From NCBI GenBank assembly GCA_963969495.1, contig OZ018321.1, positions 106,254,066 to 106,318,065 of the forward strand: DNA of 64,000 bases. Reading direction: 5' to 3'. Positions 24,130 to 35,250 of this stretch are shown one piece after another; the stretch's first letter is position 1, and each line of letters begins with the position of its first letter. This DNA comes from Ceratothoa steindachneri (Eukaryota; Arthropoda; Malacostraca; Isopoda; Cymothoidae). The notes below the pieces were generated by a model that saw only the letters and a program-made list of their open reading frames with translations, ran no database searches and was not told the origin of the DNA. Position numbers and translations under genes: made by a program.

Positions 24130-26960
24130 TCAATACTTTAAGTTTCTAATAACTTTGTTTAATCTTTTTTTAAAAGTTTCTACAGTTTTGCTCGACACTA
24201 TTTCTTCCGTCAGCTGATTCCACACTTTAGCTATTCTATATAAAAAAAAAGTTTCCGCATAGGGTTGTTCTAAATGGTTTGGGAAAGGGCTCCAGGCCAT
24301 TGTTAGGAGTATAATTTCTATTTAGTTCAAACCAGATAGAGTGGTTGACATTTTCTATTCCTCTCAAACTTTCTATACCTGATTAATTGACCTCTAATGC
24401 GTCTTGTTTCCAGGCTGAATAGGTTTAACTTTTCCAGTCGCTTTTTGTAATTGTAATTTTTTTAAATTTGGAATTAATTTTGTCGCTCTGGCTTGGATGC
24501 TCCTCAATCTCTCAATCTCTTTTTTCAAATATGGCGACCAAACATGCCTACATTACTCCAATTGTGGTCTTACTAAGGCATTATACGTATTCAAGATTAT
24601 TGTTTCTTTTTTGTAGCTAAATTGTCTTTTAATATAACTAAGTATCTTTAAATTTTTTTCTCCACCTCTACACATTGCTGAGATAATTTGAGATCACTGG
24701 TTACGTAAATGCCTAGATCTTTTTTCTTTTCTGTGCATGTCATTGGTCTATCAAATATCTTATATTCAGCTTTGGGATTTTTATTACCTATATGCATTAT
24801 TTTTGCATTTATCTAGGTTCAAAGGCAAATCCCACTTTATCGACCAGCGCGAAATTTGATCAATATCTTCCCGAAAGTCTTTGATGTCATCTTCACTAAT
24901 TATACATTTACTCAATTTATACTAAAGCAAATTTTGAAATCTTTGATACCAATCCGATGCCAATATCGTTTACATATATAATGAAGAGTAATGGTCCAAA
25001 CACTGACTCCTGTGGAACTCCACTACTAACAGATGTCCAATCTGATGCTTGACCATTAATTACAACTATCTGCCTACGATTTGTGAGCCATTTCTCAATC
25101 CAATTTGAAACTTCTCCGATTATTCCTAATGTTCTAATTTTTGTCATTAACTTTCCGTGTGGTACACTATCAAAGGCCTTCTGAAAATCTAAATACAAAA
25201 TGTCAACTGACCTTTCTGTGTCATAAATTGAATTTATGTGGTGGAAGAATTCCAAGAGATTAGTCAGACACGATCTCTGTTTTCTGAAACCATGTTGAGA
25301 GTCACGTAATAATTCATTCGCTTCGATATGTTCAACTATTATTTCTGCTATAAAGGGCTCGAGCATTTTTCCCACCACCGATGTTAAGCTTATAGGGCGG
25401 TAATTGTTGGCTGACCTTTTGCATCCTTTCTTAAATATTGGAGTTATATTAGCCAATTTCCAATCTTCTGAGACACATCCTCTTTCGAGAGAAAGATTAA
25501 AAATTTGTGTTATATGTTCGGCTATGAAATCTTTAACTTCTTTTATGACCCTTGGGAAGATCATGTCCGAACCAGGCGATTTAAATCTATTCATTTTGTC
25601 GATGAGTCTCTTAACATCATTAACTGAACACTCTATTGATTTTAGAAGATTATTACCAGAATATATGTTGTTAGGTGTTAGAATAAAGTCGGAATCATCC
25701 TTGGTGAATACCGTTGCAAAGTATTCGTTTAAAACATTTGCTATTTTTACATCGTTGTATTGCAAAACAGTATTCTTGTCTTTGATGGGTCCTATACTAT
25801 TGTTTATTGGTTTCCTACTATTTACCAGTGCGAAGAATTCTTTGGGGTTCTGTCTTACAGTTTAAGGCCACTCTAATCTCTTCATTTTGCTTGGCTCTTT
25901 TAATTTCCCTTTTAACTTTTCTTTTCAGTTGGATATATTTTTCTTTGATGCTGCCCGAGTTTTTATTTTTAAGTAGCATATATGCTCTGTCTTTGTACCT
26001 AATACTTTTCTTAATTTCTTTTGTCAACCATTTTGGTTGTTTGACACTACCAACTTCCCATGATTTTGATGGAATGAAATGCGATTGCTTGTTCATCAGA
26101 TTTTCTTTAAAATTTATCCAGATTTCATTTATATGGCCAAAACTTAGTTTGTAATGACACAAGCTCTCTTTTAACCCCTCCATTTTAGCTCTTTTAAAAT
26201 CTAGCTTAGTAATGCTTAATTTTCTTTTGATGCATGGTACGTTAACATTAAAATAGATTACATTGTGGTCACTATTACCAAACATATTTCCTACGCTCAG
26301 ATTTGAAATCAAATCATCGTCGCTAGTAAAAACTATATCTAAGATATTAAGACCTCTTGTGGCTTCGTTCACCCACTGGGTTAGTAAGTTATCGTCAATA
26401 AAATTAATTAATCTGTATCCTTCCGCGTCAGAGGTTTTTGTAGACCAGTCTACTCGTCCACAGTTGAAATCGCCAATAATTAAAAAATAATTTGTTGTTA
26501 ATCTCATTTGTGAAACAGTCGTAGAATCTTTGATCTAAATCCATTGTTTGATGAGGGCTTCTGTATGTTAAATATATATACAGACTTCTTTCAAGATTTA
26601 ACTTGACTCCTATAAGTTCGAAGTCGGAGCATACATTGCAGTCTGTTGGATAAAGAGTATTTCGTTAATATAAAATCACTTCTCCACCCTCCGTTCCTAC
26701 TCTCTCTTTATGGAACACTTTAAAACCTTCTAATTGAAATTCACCACTGAAATCTCTTGAGTGACAATGAATCCAGCTCTCTGTACTGCCTATTATATCA
26801 TATGTTTCTACTGCTACAAATGCTTTAAGCTCTGCTAATTTATTCCTAATAGACCTGGCATTTAATTTAGCAGCTTTTAAATATTTCACCTGTTTACTTG
26901 TGCTTCCGGGGTTGAACCGTTTCCCGAGGTCGTAAGTGAAGTATTATCAGAGGGATTCTT
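24130..26960 (-). pseudogene. B1 ORF2: APE endonuclease and reverse transcriptase, broken
   Basis: The endonuclease is readable at 26960-25818: KLNARSIRNKLAELKAF, YDIIGSTESWIH, LIIGDFNCGRVDW and FGNSDHNVIYF. The RT follows at 25765-24917: [64 protein letters not shown] and SGVPQ. The catalytic FADD box has become FALV followed by a stop at about 24920, so polymerase activity is lost. The C-terminal part continues in broken frames to about 24130. The N-terminus overlaps ORF1 in the -1 frame, with GGGAAAC at 26919-26925. Confidence 0.85.
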
Positions 26961-27933
26961 TTCGAGAGTATAATATAAACTCAAGTTAATTAAATCACCA
27001 TATTTTGTTACCCTTTTTGCTAAGATGGGTTCCGTCATGAGCGAAACATTCTTTGTTGTTAATGAACCTCATCCAAAAGTCGACGAAGTCAACCTTCTCC
27101 CGTTCACATATCCCTTGCAGGCGTTCGTTTGTTCCAATTGCCCTACTGATGGTTTCATTTTTCTCATTTAATCTTGGTAATATGCCGACAATTATTCCAT
27201 GATCCGTTTTTTATTTGATTTTCGCAACTATTTCGGTATAGTCATTATTCAATTAGTCTGTTCCAGAAAAAGGTTTTACCACGGAAAACATCGTTTGTTC
27301 CAACATGAGCAATTACAGGGGATTATTTGTTCTTTTGGTTTAAATTGCCGATTTTTTCAGTCACTTTCTTGATTCCTGGCCCTGGGTAACACCTGAATTT
27401 CCGCTTTTTGATGTTTTTCGCACCAAAGTGATCTATTTGATTTCTTGTTATAGAGTCTCCAATTAGGTATGTGTCATCTTCTGCTTCGGACAAAGCTAAA
27501 AAGCTATTATGCGTCTTTATTTCAATCGGTTCAGTAAGTTTAGGTCCAGATGGATGTTTATTTCTGACAAGCAAAAAATCGTTGCCATTTTTGTCTTTCT
27601 GATCCACTTTATTCCCTATAATTCAACAGACTGTTCTAATCTGACTACCTTGCTATTAATGTTTATTAATCTGCTCTCGTTGACTTTACAATCATTCTTT
27701 TTGTTCTCAAGCGTTAATTCTGTTTTCCAAGGTAGTGATCATGTTCATAAGTTCATAATATCTTTATCATGTCGTTCAGCAAGTTTACAGAATAAGTAAA
27801 CACTTAAGGCTGTGATTCTCTGGTAACATTGTTCTGAAAAATCTGTACACCACTTCACTGACTTACACTTGGAACATAAGGTTTTTAAACTCTCTGCCCC
27901 TCGTATTTTTAATTCGAAATTTGTGGTTGTCAA
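26885..27933 (-). pseudogene. B1 ORF1: PHD-like finger and SGNH esterase, broken
   Basis: From 27933 the N-terminal cysteine pattern LCSKCKSVKWCTDF is readable, then a short helical segment. After breaks comes the esterase GDS block (YLIGDSITRNQIDHF, about 27460). Fragments to about 27000 match the end of B2 ORF1. Esterase plus PHD-like finger is the known ORF1 architecture of CR1-like LINEs. The frame in phase with the end of ORF1 closes at a TGA (about 26890) overlapping the ORF2 coding sequence. Several frameshifts. Confidence 0.72.
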
Positions 27934-28519
27934 ACAATATGGCGCGGATCGAATTTAGCCCATTCGGTGTTAAACTGACTATTAAGTATCACTCACCTCA
28001 AAATAATTAAGATCTATCTACGAATAATGTAATATGTAAATAAGTGTGAAATTTGGAAGAAAAAAGTTAATTAAAACAGTATTTTATAAGAATAATTGTA
28101 AAACACTTACTAACGGTTTTCTTCGTTTGAGACCCAAATGGCGCCGGACAGATAATTTAAATCATAACCAACCTGATCGCTGATTGGTCGAATTCACTTG
28201 GGAGAAATAAGCTAATCGGTGATTGGCTGAAAATTCTGGCGTCACTTGTCTTGGGAGGATTCTGATTGTTCCTTTTCTTTTAGGGGTTAATATGGTGACA
28301 ATGTCAAAATTTACAGGTTAATGATAATTTATAAATAATTAACTAAATGTAATAACTTTAGAAACTATTTATATTCTCAAAAAAGGCAATTATAAAAGAA
28401 AGGAATTAATCAACCATTAGAAAAACACTTTTCAATACAAAAATTGATGAATTGTAATCACTTTATAAATCAAATAGCGAGAGCAACACTGCACGCACAT
28501 CCGAACGGGATAATGGCTC

Positions 28520-28522
<3 letters not shown>

Positions 28523-28615
<93 letters not shown>
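28523..28615. repeat. (GA)n separator between B1 and A1
   Basis: Over 40 GA units with two GAT interruptions. It joins the 5' end of B1 to the 3' end of A1. Confidence 0.96.
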
Positions 28616-28639
28616 TACAATGAGCTACAAGGAAAAGAA

Positions 28640-28678
28640 GTACCCTAGGAGACCTTACGGTCTATTCAAAGAGGGTAC
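28640..28678 (-). other. conserved 3' UTR hairpin of A1 (GUAA tetraloop)
   Basis: Outer stem GTACCCT/AGGGTAC; inner stem AGACC/GGUCU closing GUAA on the element strand. Confidence 0.75.
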
Positions 28679-28719
28679 CTTTGGGCTAACAGTTGAGCAG
28701 GCACAGTTCTGCACAACTA

Positions 28720-29363
28720 CTTAAGCACTCAAACGGCCACTTTTCAAGACTTTGTCCAGTCTTGATTTGAACTGATTAACAGAATTGCTGTTGACAACTT
28801 CAACTGGAAGTGCGTTCCAGCTAACGAAGATGCCGTATGTGAAAAATTTACCACACAGATCACGGTTCTAACGCTTCAGTTCAAGTTTGTAGCCGTGATT
28901 TCTCGTTCTGCCCACACTAAGTTGGAAAATATCCGTTTAGTTTACATTATCAAAGCCTCGAAGTATTTTAAATACTTCGATAAGCTGACTACTCAGTCTA
29001 CGGGTTTCCAACGAGAACAGATCTAATTTCCTTAATCAATCATCGTAACTTTTGTATCTGATAGAGGGAATCAGTTTGGTTGCCCTGGCTTGCACACTTT
29101 TCAATCTCACAATATCCTTTCGAAACGAAGGACTCCAAAATTGTACGGCATACTCCAGGTGCGGTCAGACAAGTGAGTTGTACAAACACAGTACTATCTC
29201 CTTGTTCCGATATCCAAATTGTCGCTTTATGTAGCCTAGCGTCCTTTGTGCCTTTTTCTTCGCCCCAATGCACTGTTTCGAGAACTTGAGGTCACTAGTA
29301 ATTGTTACACCCTAGTCCTTCTCAGTGTCCGTGGATTCAAGAGCAGTGTCTTTAAGGATATAC
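28720..29363 (-). pseudogene. A1 ORF2, C-terminal part
   Basis: Minus-strand remnants of the family-A ORF2 tail downstream of the RT palm: the segments equivalent to LVRPHLEYAVQFWSPSLRKDI, LETRRLRGQLIEVFKILRGF and SVDQFKSRLDKVLKSG. Premature stops occur and no complete frame is left. Confidence 0.75.
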
Positions 29364-30628
29364 TGATTATAGGGGAATCGTCACTCCCCCGTTCTCTCTC
29401 AGTGGATTCACGGGACGGTAACCGCAAGAACATCCGGGCCAGGCAACGTGGGTCAAGCTCGTAACGACAGCCCCGCGCCACTCGTCTCTATGGAAAGCCG
29501 AATGGTTTTAAACTGCAAGATCTCCCCTACGGGAGTATATTCAATTTCACCTCAAGTAAGAATTTGGAAACGCGTTTCTCTCAAGCTCGAAACACAGCGT
29601 GAACCGAGCTTAAGACTTGCTGAAAAAACCGTTGGAATAAGAACCCTCCTACGGCCCGACCACAAGCTCTCCCCCCCCCTCTTACCCCTACCCCAGTGGG
29701 GTGACGAGGTATAAATAACAAACACTTAGGAAAAACGAGGTAGAATACGTGAGTCTCCAGGCTACGAAGTCCCCGGATTGAGGCCGGGCTACCAAGACTG
29801 GACAGGTAGAATACGCAAGTCTCCAGGCTAAGAAGTCCCCGGATTGAGGCTGGGCTACCAAGAATGGAAAGGTAGAATACATGAGTCGCCAGACTACGAA
29901 GTCCCCTGCAAGAGAGGCAGGGCTACCAGGGAGGCTAAGAAGTAGCTCATCCTCGAGCTAGTCCCTGGTTATCAAGCCGAACGTTAAGTTAACTTGTTCA
30001 AGTTCAACTTATTCTCATCAGAGAAACCTTCCCCTCCTCTATACTCGCCCTTGAAGAAGACCCCCCCCCATCTCGAATACAGTCCTCGCCCATGAGGAAT
30101 TACATAACGAAGGAGAAAAAGCTTCCCCTCGAGCCCGTTACCCGGTGGTCACACCGAACTCTAAGTTAATTTGGTTTAAGAACCAAGTTCAACTTACTCT
30201 CGCCAGAGAGACCCCGCCTACCCTCGTGCCTCCTAAAGCACCGTGATTGTTCTCGCCCTTGAAGACCCCCCCCCCATTGAATACCGTGTAGACCCCCATC
30301 TGCTACACTCGCCCAGGTACCTTGTGATCTCGACCGCCTCCCACAATCTGGTCGAAGCACGCGTCAAAGGCCCTTCCAGATTCCTGTGGTGTCTGGGGCT
30401 CATTGAGTTCAAGGTCAAACTCGAACCCGCCGCCAGAGCAACCAAGGTATTTAAACTCCAGTTGAGACAATTAGCCTATTTCTTGTATATTGAAGTGAGT
30501 AGCGAATTAGCCAATATTAAAGGGTCAAGATTATTGAAGTCTTTTTTTTGTGTATTTTAAAATTCGTAGTATTTCTGTGGTTTATGTTTTGTTTTTGTGT
30601 AGTAAATTAAGGGGCATTATACTACACT
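29364..30628. mobile_element. 1.26-kb insertion in A1 with internal structured tandem repeats
   Basis: The sequence is foreign to the LINE and more GC-rich than its neighbours. It sits exactly where the family-A sequence is interrupted. 'actga' occurs on both sides, suggesting a target duplication of about 5 bp. It holds three 66-bp tandem units (29738-29935). It also holds a second pair of related segments (about 29966-30072 and 30149-30282) sharing 'ttaagtta', 'aagttcaactta', 'cgcccttgaaga' and a poly-C run. No protein or terminal inverted repeat is recognised, so the class is unknown. Confidence 0.65.
29738..29935. repeat. 3 x 66-bp tandem repeat, each unit able to fold
   Basis: Units start at 29738, 29804 and 29870 (aggtagaatac). 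Each begins GGTAG and ends CTACC. Each contains a stem with a 7-nt loop: CCCGG/CCGGG, CCCGG/CTGGG and CCCTGC/GCAGGG respectively. Confidence 0.85.
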
Positions 30629-31360
30629 GAGATTGGGTTTTCGGTGGCCGATATGCATCACTTTGCATTTGTTAATGTTAAAAGGCATTTGCCACGTGTC
30701 TGACAATCTTCACAAGATCATCTTGAATGCGGGCAGTATTTCCTTCCTTTGCGACGTTCATAACAAGCTTGGTATCATCGGCAAATTTAGAAATCTTGAC
30801 AACCATGTCACCGAACATGTCGTTGGCGTAGATGATGAGCAATAGTAGTCCCAGGAAAAAACCTTGAAGAACACTGCTAGTAACGGGCACCCACTCAGAA
30901 GCCTGTCCACTCAACACTACTCGTTGCTGCCTGCCACTTAGCTGGTTCTCTATCCAACTTGCCCACATTTCCGTCTATTCCCAGAGCACGCACTTTCCGG
31001 AGGAGGTGGCGGTGTGGTAAGTTATCGAAGGTTTTTTGAAAGTCTAAGTACACCACATCCACCGCCTTATCCCGGTCGTGTTCACTGAAAACGAAGTGGA
31101 AGAATTCCAGGAGATTCGTTCAGCATGACCGTTGCCTTCGAAACCCGTACTGAGAACTCCTCAATCGCAAGTTGGATTCTAAATATGACGTAATTTTGTC
31201 CACCATGATGCTTTCCATTAGTTTACTGACTACTGAGGTTAAGCTAATAGGTCGGAGGTTTGACGGCTGGCTAGGGTATCCTTTCTTGAAGATAAGAGTC
31301 ACCAACGCTTCACGCCAGTCTCTAGGAAAACATCCAGTCCGGATTGACATGTTGAAGAGA
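30629..31360 (-). pseudogene. A1 ORF2, reverse transcriptase part
   Basis: Contains [27 protein letters not shown], the YLDFQK region, WIENQLSGRQQRVV and [14 protein letters not shown]. These are RT motifs of the CR1 clade. The SGVPQG box has become SSVLQG, and frameshifts near 30968 and 31120 break the frame. Confidence 0.8.
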
Positions 31361-31410
31361 TAAAGAAAAAGAGAAAGAGAGAGAAAGGGAGAGAAAGTGA
31401 GAGAAAGAGA
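31361..31410. repeat. (GA)n-rich separator between A1 and A2
   Basis: Imperfect GA/GAAA tract at the 5' truncation point of A1. Confidence 0.9.
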
Positions 31411-32306
31411 GTTTCTGTTGACAACTTCCACTGGAAGTGCGTACCAATGGCCGCTGATGCTATATGTGAAAGATTTCCCACACATATCACGCTGGTAACG
31501 CTTCAGTTCAAGGTTGTAGCCGTGATTTCTTGTTTTACTCTGGCTAAGCTGGAAAATATCCCTATGGTCTACAATGTCAAAGTCTCGAAGTATTTTGAAA
31601 ACTTCGATAAGCTGACCACTCAGTCTCCGGGTCTCCAGCGAGAACAAGTCTAATTCCTGTAATCTATATTCATAACTCTTGTGTCTCATAGAGGAAATCA
31701 GTTTGGTTGCTCTGGCTTGTTTGCGTTCTAATCTTGAGATATCCTTTCGAAGCAAAGGACTCCAAAATTGTACGGCATACTCCAGGTGCGGTCCGATTAG
31801 GGAGTTATACAAACACAGCACTATCTTCTTGTTCCGATATCCGAACTGTCACTTTATATAACCTAGCATCTTTTGGGCTTTCTTCTCCGCCTCAATACAA
31901 TGCCTCGAGAACTTGAGATCACTATTTATAGTTAGAGCAAAATCCTTCTCAGTGTGGCTGGAATCAAGACCAGTGCCCTTTAGGATATAGTGAGATTGGT
32001 GGTTTCGGTGGCCGAGTGAGCGGTCCGTGTTGGACCTCTCCTCGGGAGCATCCCGACCACAACACGCATGTGGGTTTTCAGCCCACAGTCGTCCACGGAG
32101 CCCATGACTGTGTGGAGGATTTTATCCGTAGGGCCTACCCTACCTCCTCTCAGGTAGAGGTCGTTGCCACAACCCATCAGAGCAACGACTGAGCTCTCAG
32201 AAATCTGAGATTTCTCTACCTCTACTCTGGTGTGGGGGTTACTCCGTCCTGTCAGGCAATCTACCTTCACATTAGTGCGAAGGCGAGTGCTAGCAGGGGC
32301 TGCAGA
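31411..32306 (-). mobile_element. CR1-clade LINE, family A, copy A2, chimeric with internal deletion
   Basis: It begins inside the ORF2 C-terminus (SVDQ region) without the normal 3' UTR. It runs to about 32014 (the MHIGHRN-equivalent region), then jumps directly into the ORF1 esterase region (VVVGMLPRRGPTRTAHS, GNDLYLRGG), ending at 32306 next to (GA)n. About 3 kb between the ORF2 tail and ORF1 is missing. Confidence 0.82.
31415..32300 (-). pseudogene. A2 fused remnants of ORF2 C-terminus and ORF1 esterase
   Basis: The ORF2-derived part (about 31415-32014) encodes LVRPHLEYAVQFWSP-like and ETRRLSGQLIEVFKILRDF segments. The ORF1-derived part (32015-32300) encodes VEVEKSQISESSVVALM, GNDLYLRGG with an intact esterase GND box, and VDDCGLKTHMRVVVGMLP. 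The junction at about 32014 sits in 'ggtggccgagtgagcgg'. Not a functional gene. Confidence 0.78.
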
Positions 32307-32351
32307 CGAGAGAGAGAGAGAGAGAGATAGAAAGAGAGAGAGAAAGAGAGA
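32307..32351. repeat. (GA)n separator between A2 and C1
   Basis: GA run with GAT and GAAA interruptions. Confidence 0.93.
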
Positions 32352-32377
32352 GTTATAAGGAGTTACAAGGAAAAGAA

Positions 32378-32415
32378 GTACCTCAAAGGCCTTGCAGCCC
32401 ATGTCGAGGAGGCAC
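32378..32415 (-). other. conserved 3' UTR hairpin of C1 (GCAA tetraloop)
   Basis: Outer stem GTGCCTC/GAGGTAC (one G-U pair); inner stem GGCU/GGCC closing GCAA on the element strand. Confidence 0.72.
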
Positions 32416-32469
32416 TTTTTGAGGTTTCCATTCTTAGCACGTACTAATTACTTGCTATGGGATCATCAA

Positions 32470-35250
32470 TTTTTCAAATATAATTTGTCAAGTCTACTCT
32501 CTAACTGCTCGACACTTCTACTCTCAACAACTCCCGCTGGTAGTTTATTCCATGTGTTGCAAATGTCAGATGTGAATGACTTACCCACCGGAATAGTATT
32601 AAATCTGGGCAGGTCCACCTTCCATACGTGATTTCGAGTCATATTCCGGTTGAGGGTAAAGAACTTGGTGGAGTCAACATTTTCAAATCCTTTCAAGATT
32701 TTAAAAGTCTCTATTAGACGACCGCGCAGTCTTCGAGTCTCTAACGAATAGAGATCGAGCTCTTGCAGTCTTTCTTGGTATGACTTGTTCCTTAGCGATG
32801 GGATCAGTATTGTGGCCCTGGCTTGCACCTTTTCCAGACGATCAATGTCTTTTCGATGATGAGGAGACCAGAACTGAACAGCGTACTTTAGGTGAGGCCT
32901 CACCAGCGAGTTGTTCAAAGGCAAAACAACCTCTTTTGTTCAAAAGCTGAATTGCCTCTTGATGTAACCCAAAAGGCGATGAGACTTTTTCTCCACCTGT
33001 AAGCACTGCTTTGAGAATTTTAGATCGCTGCTAATTAGTCCTTCTCGACATCAGTAGACTCAAGACGCATACCTTGCAGCTCGTAGCCTGACCGGGGGTT
33101 CGCATACCCGATGTGCATCACCTTACACTTGTCTAAGTCGAAAGGCATCTGCCACTTGTCAGCCCACTCGCCGATCATCCGTAGGTCATCTCTCAACATC
33201 TCGATGTTTTCGGGATTCGCTACGTTAGCTCCAAGTTTTGTGTTGTCGGCAAATTTCGCTAGACGACTCACCAGTCCTTCATCTATATCGTTGATGTAGA
33301 TGATGAATAATAGAGGGCCTAGCACGGAACCCTAAGGGACTCCGCTCGTTATTGACGACCACCGAGAGGTATGGCCTCCGATGGTAACCCTCTGCACCTG
33401 TCCGATAATTAACTTTCTAACCATTTTTTGACCTTTCCTCTTATTCCCAGGGCACGTACTTTCGCGATCAGTCGGCGGTGGGGGACTTTATCAAAAGTCT
33501 TCGGAAATCCAAATAAAGTATGTCCACCGCTCGACTTCTGTCAAACTCACTTATTATCCCGTGGAAGAATTCAAGCAAGTTCGTGAGGCACGAGCGCTTT
33601 CTTCGAAAGCCATGCTGTGTGTCTCTCAACAGGTCGTGAGACTCTAAATTATTCATTATCCCATCCCCTATGATGCCTTCTAGTACTTTGCCCACGATTG
33701 AAGTGAGACTTATTGGTCGGTAGTTTCCTGCGGTGCCACGGTCCCCCTTTTTTGGGATTGGGGTGACATTAGCCATACGCCAGTCTGCAGGTACTTCGCC
33801 ACTGTCGAGCGATGAGTTGAAGATCTCAGAAAGATGAGGGCTCACCTGATCTTTCACCTCACGCAGCACTGTTCGCAGGAAGCCGTCAGGACCTGGAGAT
33901 TTATACGCATTTAACTGATCTAGCCTCCTAGCAACCTCTTCGGAAGTTGTAGTTATTGCTTCTAGCGATTCTAACTCACGATCTATCACTATCGGCGGTC
34001 TGGGTATCTCTCCGCCCCTTTCCCTCGTGAAAACCGAGGAGAAGTAGTCGTTAAGTATGCCAGCTATTTCCTCATATGAATCATGGAGAACGCCGTCCGC
34101 GTCCCTCAGGGGACCGATGCGTTGGCGTACTTGTTTTCGGCTGTTCATGTACGCGAAGAACTCCTTGGGGCTCTTTTTGGAGAGAGAGGCTACACAAATT
34201 TCTTCGTTACGCTTAGCCGTGCGCACTAGTACCTTAACCGTTCTACTATGGGTCACATAGGCTTCATGGTGCAACACACTACTATTCCTCTTCCATGCTC
34301 TGTGCGCTGTCTTTCTAGCTCTAATAGCACTAGCGATTTCTTGAGAAAACGACCTAGGCTGAATGCTCGCTAGTCTGACAGCCTTCGTGGGAACGCTCTC
34401 GGCCTGACGCTCCATAAAACGATTCTTGAAGTTGTTCCATTTGGAATTTGTCCCGCCTTCGTTAGTTGGTTGCATCTGGCCAAGTGCCCCCCGAAGCCCA
34501 TCGAAGTCTGCACGTCTGAAATCCAATATACGTGCTCGTTCATTAGTACCTCGAGTACAAGGAGCACTTACTCCAAACCTTACCATGTTATGGTCACTAC
34601 CACCTAGGTATTCATCCACTGACAGGTCAGAGTCGAGGTCATCTTCAGTGATAAATACTAGATCTAGAACGTTGCCTCCTCGGGTAGGCTCGCCAACCAA
34701 CTGAGTCAGAAAGTTGCTGTCAGCAAAGTCTACAAGCCAGAATGCCTCTGCGTCGACCGTTCGGTCACACCAGTCGACTCGGCAATTGAAGTCCCCTAGC
34801 AGCACCGAGGGAGGGCCGTCTAAGACACTGGACAGTTTTTGGTACAGGTCTATATCAACCTCTATCATCCGATTAGGATGTCGATAGGCCACTATGAACC
34901 TGTACATTGTATTGTCGATATTGATGTCCACTCCTACCACCCCATGTTTTGGGACAGTTCTGCATTCGATGGGAGATAGATGGACCCGTACATACACCAG
35001 AACTCCACCCCCTTCACGGTCAGCGCGATCCTTATGGAAGGTCGCGTAACTGGGTACTCCAAACTCACCTATGAAGTCCCTGGTGTCTGCACGAATCCAC
35101 GCCTCCGTGACGGCCACTATGTCAAGCTTCTCTGATGTCATTAGTGCTCTAAGCTCACAGAACTTGTTCCTTAGTGAGCGGACATTTAATAGAAGAACTC
35201 TTAGGGGGCGTCCGCTAGCCTTACTGCCCCCTCCACTTCTCCGTTTTCCG
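32470..35250 (-). pseudogene. C1 ORF2: APE endonuclease and reverse transcriptase, broken
   Basis: The longest endonuclease-RT frame of the window, 35141-33468, has ordered motifs: [84 protein letters not shown] and DILYLDF. A frameshift follows at about 33500, just after RT motif A. The catalytic box is FADNTKLG (about 33250): the second Asp of FADD is Asn. The C-terminal region (32924-32466) is open. The N-terminus extends upstream in the -1 frame of ORF1 (GKRRSGGG). One or two frameshifts plus the active-site change make it inactive. Confidence 0.86.

Larger units (their letters stand above)
23797..28522 (-). mobile_element. CR1-clade LINE, family B, copy B1, nearly full length
   Basis: It contains a 3' UTR with the conserved hairpin (23815-23853), ORF2 (about 24130-26960), ORF1 (about 26885-27933) and a 5' UTR (27934-28522) that ends directly at (GA)n. 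The 5' UTR shows two CCAAT boxes on the element strand (ATTGG at about 28183 and 28218), as does that of B2 (about 44660). The length of about 4.7 kb is complete for this clade, but both ORFs are damaged. Confidence 0.85.
28616..31360 (-). mobile_element. CR1-clade LINE, family A, copy A1, 5'-truncated and interrupted
   Basis: It runs from the 3' end, with its hairpin at 28640-28678 and the ORF2 C-terminus (to about 29363). It then resumes at 30629 with the RT region and ends at 31360 inside RT ([13 protein letters not shown]), where (GA)n starts. The two halves join exactly at the family consensus 'aaggatatactga/gattgg'. FADDTKL is preserved (about 30790). Multiple frameshifts make ORF2 a pseudogene. 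Confidence 0.85.

Noticed and set aside
29738..29935. CRISPR-like array
   Set aside because: The 66-bp units are directly adjacent with no variable spacers, in a eukaryotic transposon-rich setting.
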